A DNA stretch of 64,000 nucleotides, taken from contig JAUWNG010000003.1 of assembly GCA_030612765.1 (NCBI GenBank), positions 1 to 64,000 on the forward strand. Direction: 5' to 3'. This document shows, in pieces, positions 62,723 through 64,000 of the stretch (within the stretch, counting starts at the first letter, position 1; each line of letters starts with the position of its first letter). The DNA comes from Planctomycetota bacterium. GTDB taxonomy: Bacteria > Planctomycetota > Planctomycetia > Pirellulales > Thermoguttaceae. A program made the position numbers and the translations under genes. The notes under the pieces were generated by a model. That model was not told the origin of the DNA. It saw only the letters and a list, made by a program, of their open reading frames with translations, and made no database searches.

Positions 62723-64000
62723 CTACTTAGACTTCTCGTTCCCGCGCTCTGAGTGTGAACCGGAAACAGCCGCTTGCGGTTTCGCAATGCGCGAAGTTGC
62801 CGGTTTGCTCTCGTTGCTCGATTCGTCCTTCTCGGCGGCGTCCGACTTTATCGGTCGCGGCTGCACGTGCATCCCCGAGTGGACAAACTGTAGCCCGTCG
62901 ACAATGACCCGCTCGCCGAGCTTTATGCTGTCGATTGTTTTCCCGCCGGATAACTCTTTTTCGTCCGCCTGCCGCAGACCGTCCTTCGTGCGGACCATCT
63001 TCACGGGTATCACGACTTGCAGCCCGTCGGGCTGTTGTGCGCCCAAAGTGACCGGACGATATTCGACGATGTCTTTGTCGTCAACGACTTTCAGATATTT
63101 CTTTCCCTGATCGGTCCCGATCGCCTTCTGGGGCACGAGAATCGCATCGTGCGGACTGCCGATCGGCAGCCGGATGCGGACGAACATACCGGGCGTCAAC
63201 AGGCGGTAGTTCTTGTAATCCAGCGAAGGATTGGCGAACGTGCCGCGGACCTGAAGCGTGCCGGTGCTGGGGTCGATGCGGTTGTTGATGAAATCGATCT
63301 TGCCCTCGTGCGGAAAACGGTCTTCCTCGTCGGACAACCCCATCTCGACCGGGAAACCCTTCTTTTCCTCTTTCCGATCGACGTCTCCCTTTTCGATCAT
63401 CCGTTGGATGCGGAGATAGGCGTGTTCGTCGATGTCGAAGTAGGCGTACATCGGGTTCTGCGAGACGACGGTGGTCAGCAGCGATTCGTCCTGCTTGACC
63501 AGATTGCCGATGGTCAGCAGGTTTCGCCCCACGACGCCGTCGATCGGAGAGATGATCCGCGTGAACTCGACGTTCAGCCGGGCGGCCTCCGAGTTGGCCT
63601 TGGCGGCGGCCACCGCCGCGCTGGCTTCGTCCCTTGCGGCGGCGTATTTGTCGACGTCCTGCTTGCTGATCGCGCCCGGGGTCTTGGCGATTTCCAACGC
63701 CCTGGCATAGTCGGCCTTGGTCAGCTTCAAGTGGGCTTCGGCCAAACGGACCCGGCCAAGCTCTCTGTCCAAGGCGGCTTTGTAGGGACGCGGATCAATC
63801 AGGAACAGCCGCTGATCGACCTTCACTTCGGCGCCCGGGGTGAAATCCACGGTATCGAGATATCCCGTCACTCGGGCTTGAATCTTGACCGACTCGGGCG
63901 CCTCGATACGTCCCGTAAAATACGCATAATCGGTAACTTTCCGCGCGGTCGGCTTAGTTACTCTGACTACGGGCCCGGCGTCTTTCGAGTCCGACTGCTC
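62723..64000 (-). CDS. RND efflux periplasmic adaptor (MFP), N-terminus beyond window
   Basis: IEAPESVKIQARVTGYLDTVDFTPGAEVKVDQRLFLIDPRPYKAAL...SPIDGVVGRNLLTIGNLV; open to the window edge. Confidence 0.93.
   Translation of the reverse strand, partial: EQSDSKDAGPVVRVTKPTARKVTDYAYFTGRIEAPESVKIQARVTGYLDTVDFTPGAEVKVDQRLFLIDPRPYKAALDRELGRVRLAEAHLKLTKADYARALEIAKTPGAISKQDVDKYAAARDEASAAVAAAKANSEAARLNVEFTRIISPIDGVVGRNLLTIGNLVKQDESLLTTVVSQNPMYAYFDIDEHAYLRIQRMIEKGDVDRKEEKKGFPVEMGLSDEEDRFPHEGKIDFINNRIDPSTGTLQVRGTFANPSLDYKNYRLLTPGMFVRIRLPIGSPHDAILVPQKAIGTDQGKKYLKVVDDKDIVEYRPVTLGAQQPDGLQVVIPVKMVRTKDGLRQADEKELSGGKTIDSIKLGERVIVDGLQFVHSGMHVQPRPIKSDAAEKDESSNESKPATSRIAKPQAAVSGSHSERGNEKSK

Noticed and set aside
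60063-63110. 1015-aa plus-strand ORF opposite the RND pump
   Set aside because: Antisense shadow ORF (His/Asp/Arg-rich, no motifs); the minus frame encodes an unambiguous AcrB-like permease.

Overview
The 64 kb window looks chromosomal and is probably from a planctomycete (Pirellulales-like; inferred from PEP-CTERM/exosortase content, small-protein families and repeat style). About 4.3-33.5 kb is a large exosortase-linked exopolysaccharide locus: exosortase, Wzz/BY-kinase, giant TPR protein, EpsI, sugar transferase, DUF3473-type deacetylase, many glycosyltransferases, a degenerate asparagine synthase, O-antigen ligase-like protein, flippase, pyruvyl transferase and KpsF. PEP-CTERM cargo genes lie at 2.4 and 44.9 kb. 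Other modules are two paralogous toxin-antitoxin pairs (0.3-2.2 kb), VapBC next to a TIGR02391 protein (39.6-41.1 kb), galE, tRNA-Lys with a tRNA-like fragment beside it, a lipid-headgroup/ACP/KAS cluster (46-50.7 kb), a two-component pair, and an RND efflux system whose outer-membrane gene is separated from its partners by a lone TIR-like effector gene embedded in hairpin repeats. The most unusual signal is non-coding: heptanucleotide tandem arrays and short perfect hairpins that occur between genes, next to start codons and in frame inside conserved enzymes (exosortase, GT4). There are also two transposase-free elements with terminal inverted repeats and target duplications (30944-31223 and 44001-44130), an array of about nine hairpins (58989-59320), and twin 18-bp palindromes 22 bp apart (44512-44551). 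Nothing was run; every family call is by eye.
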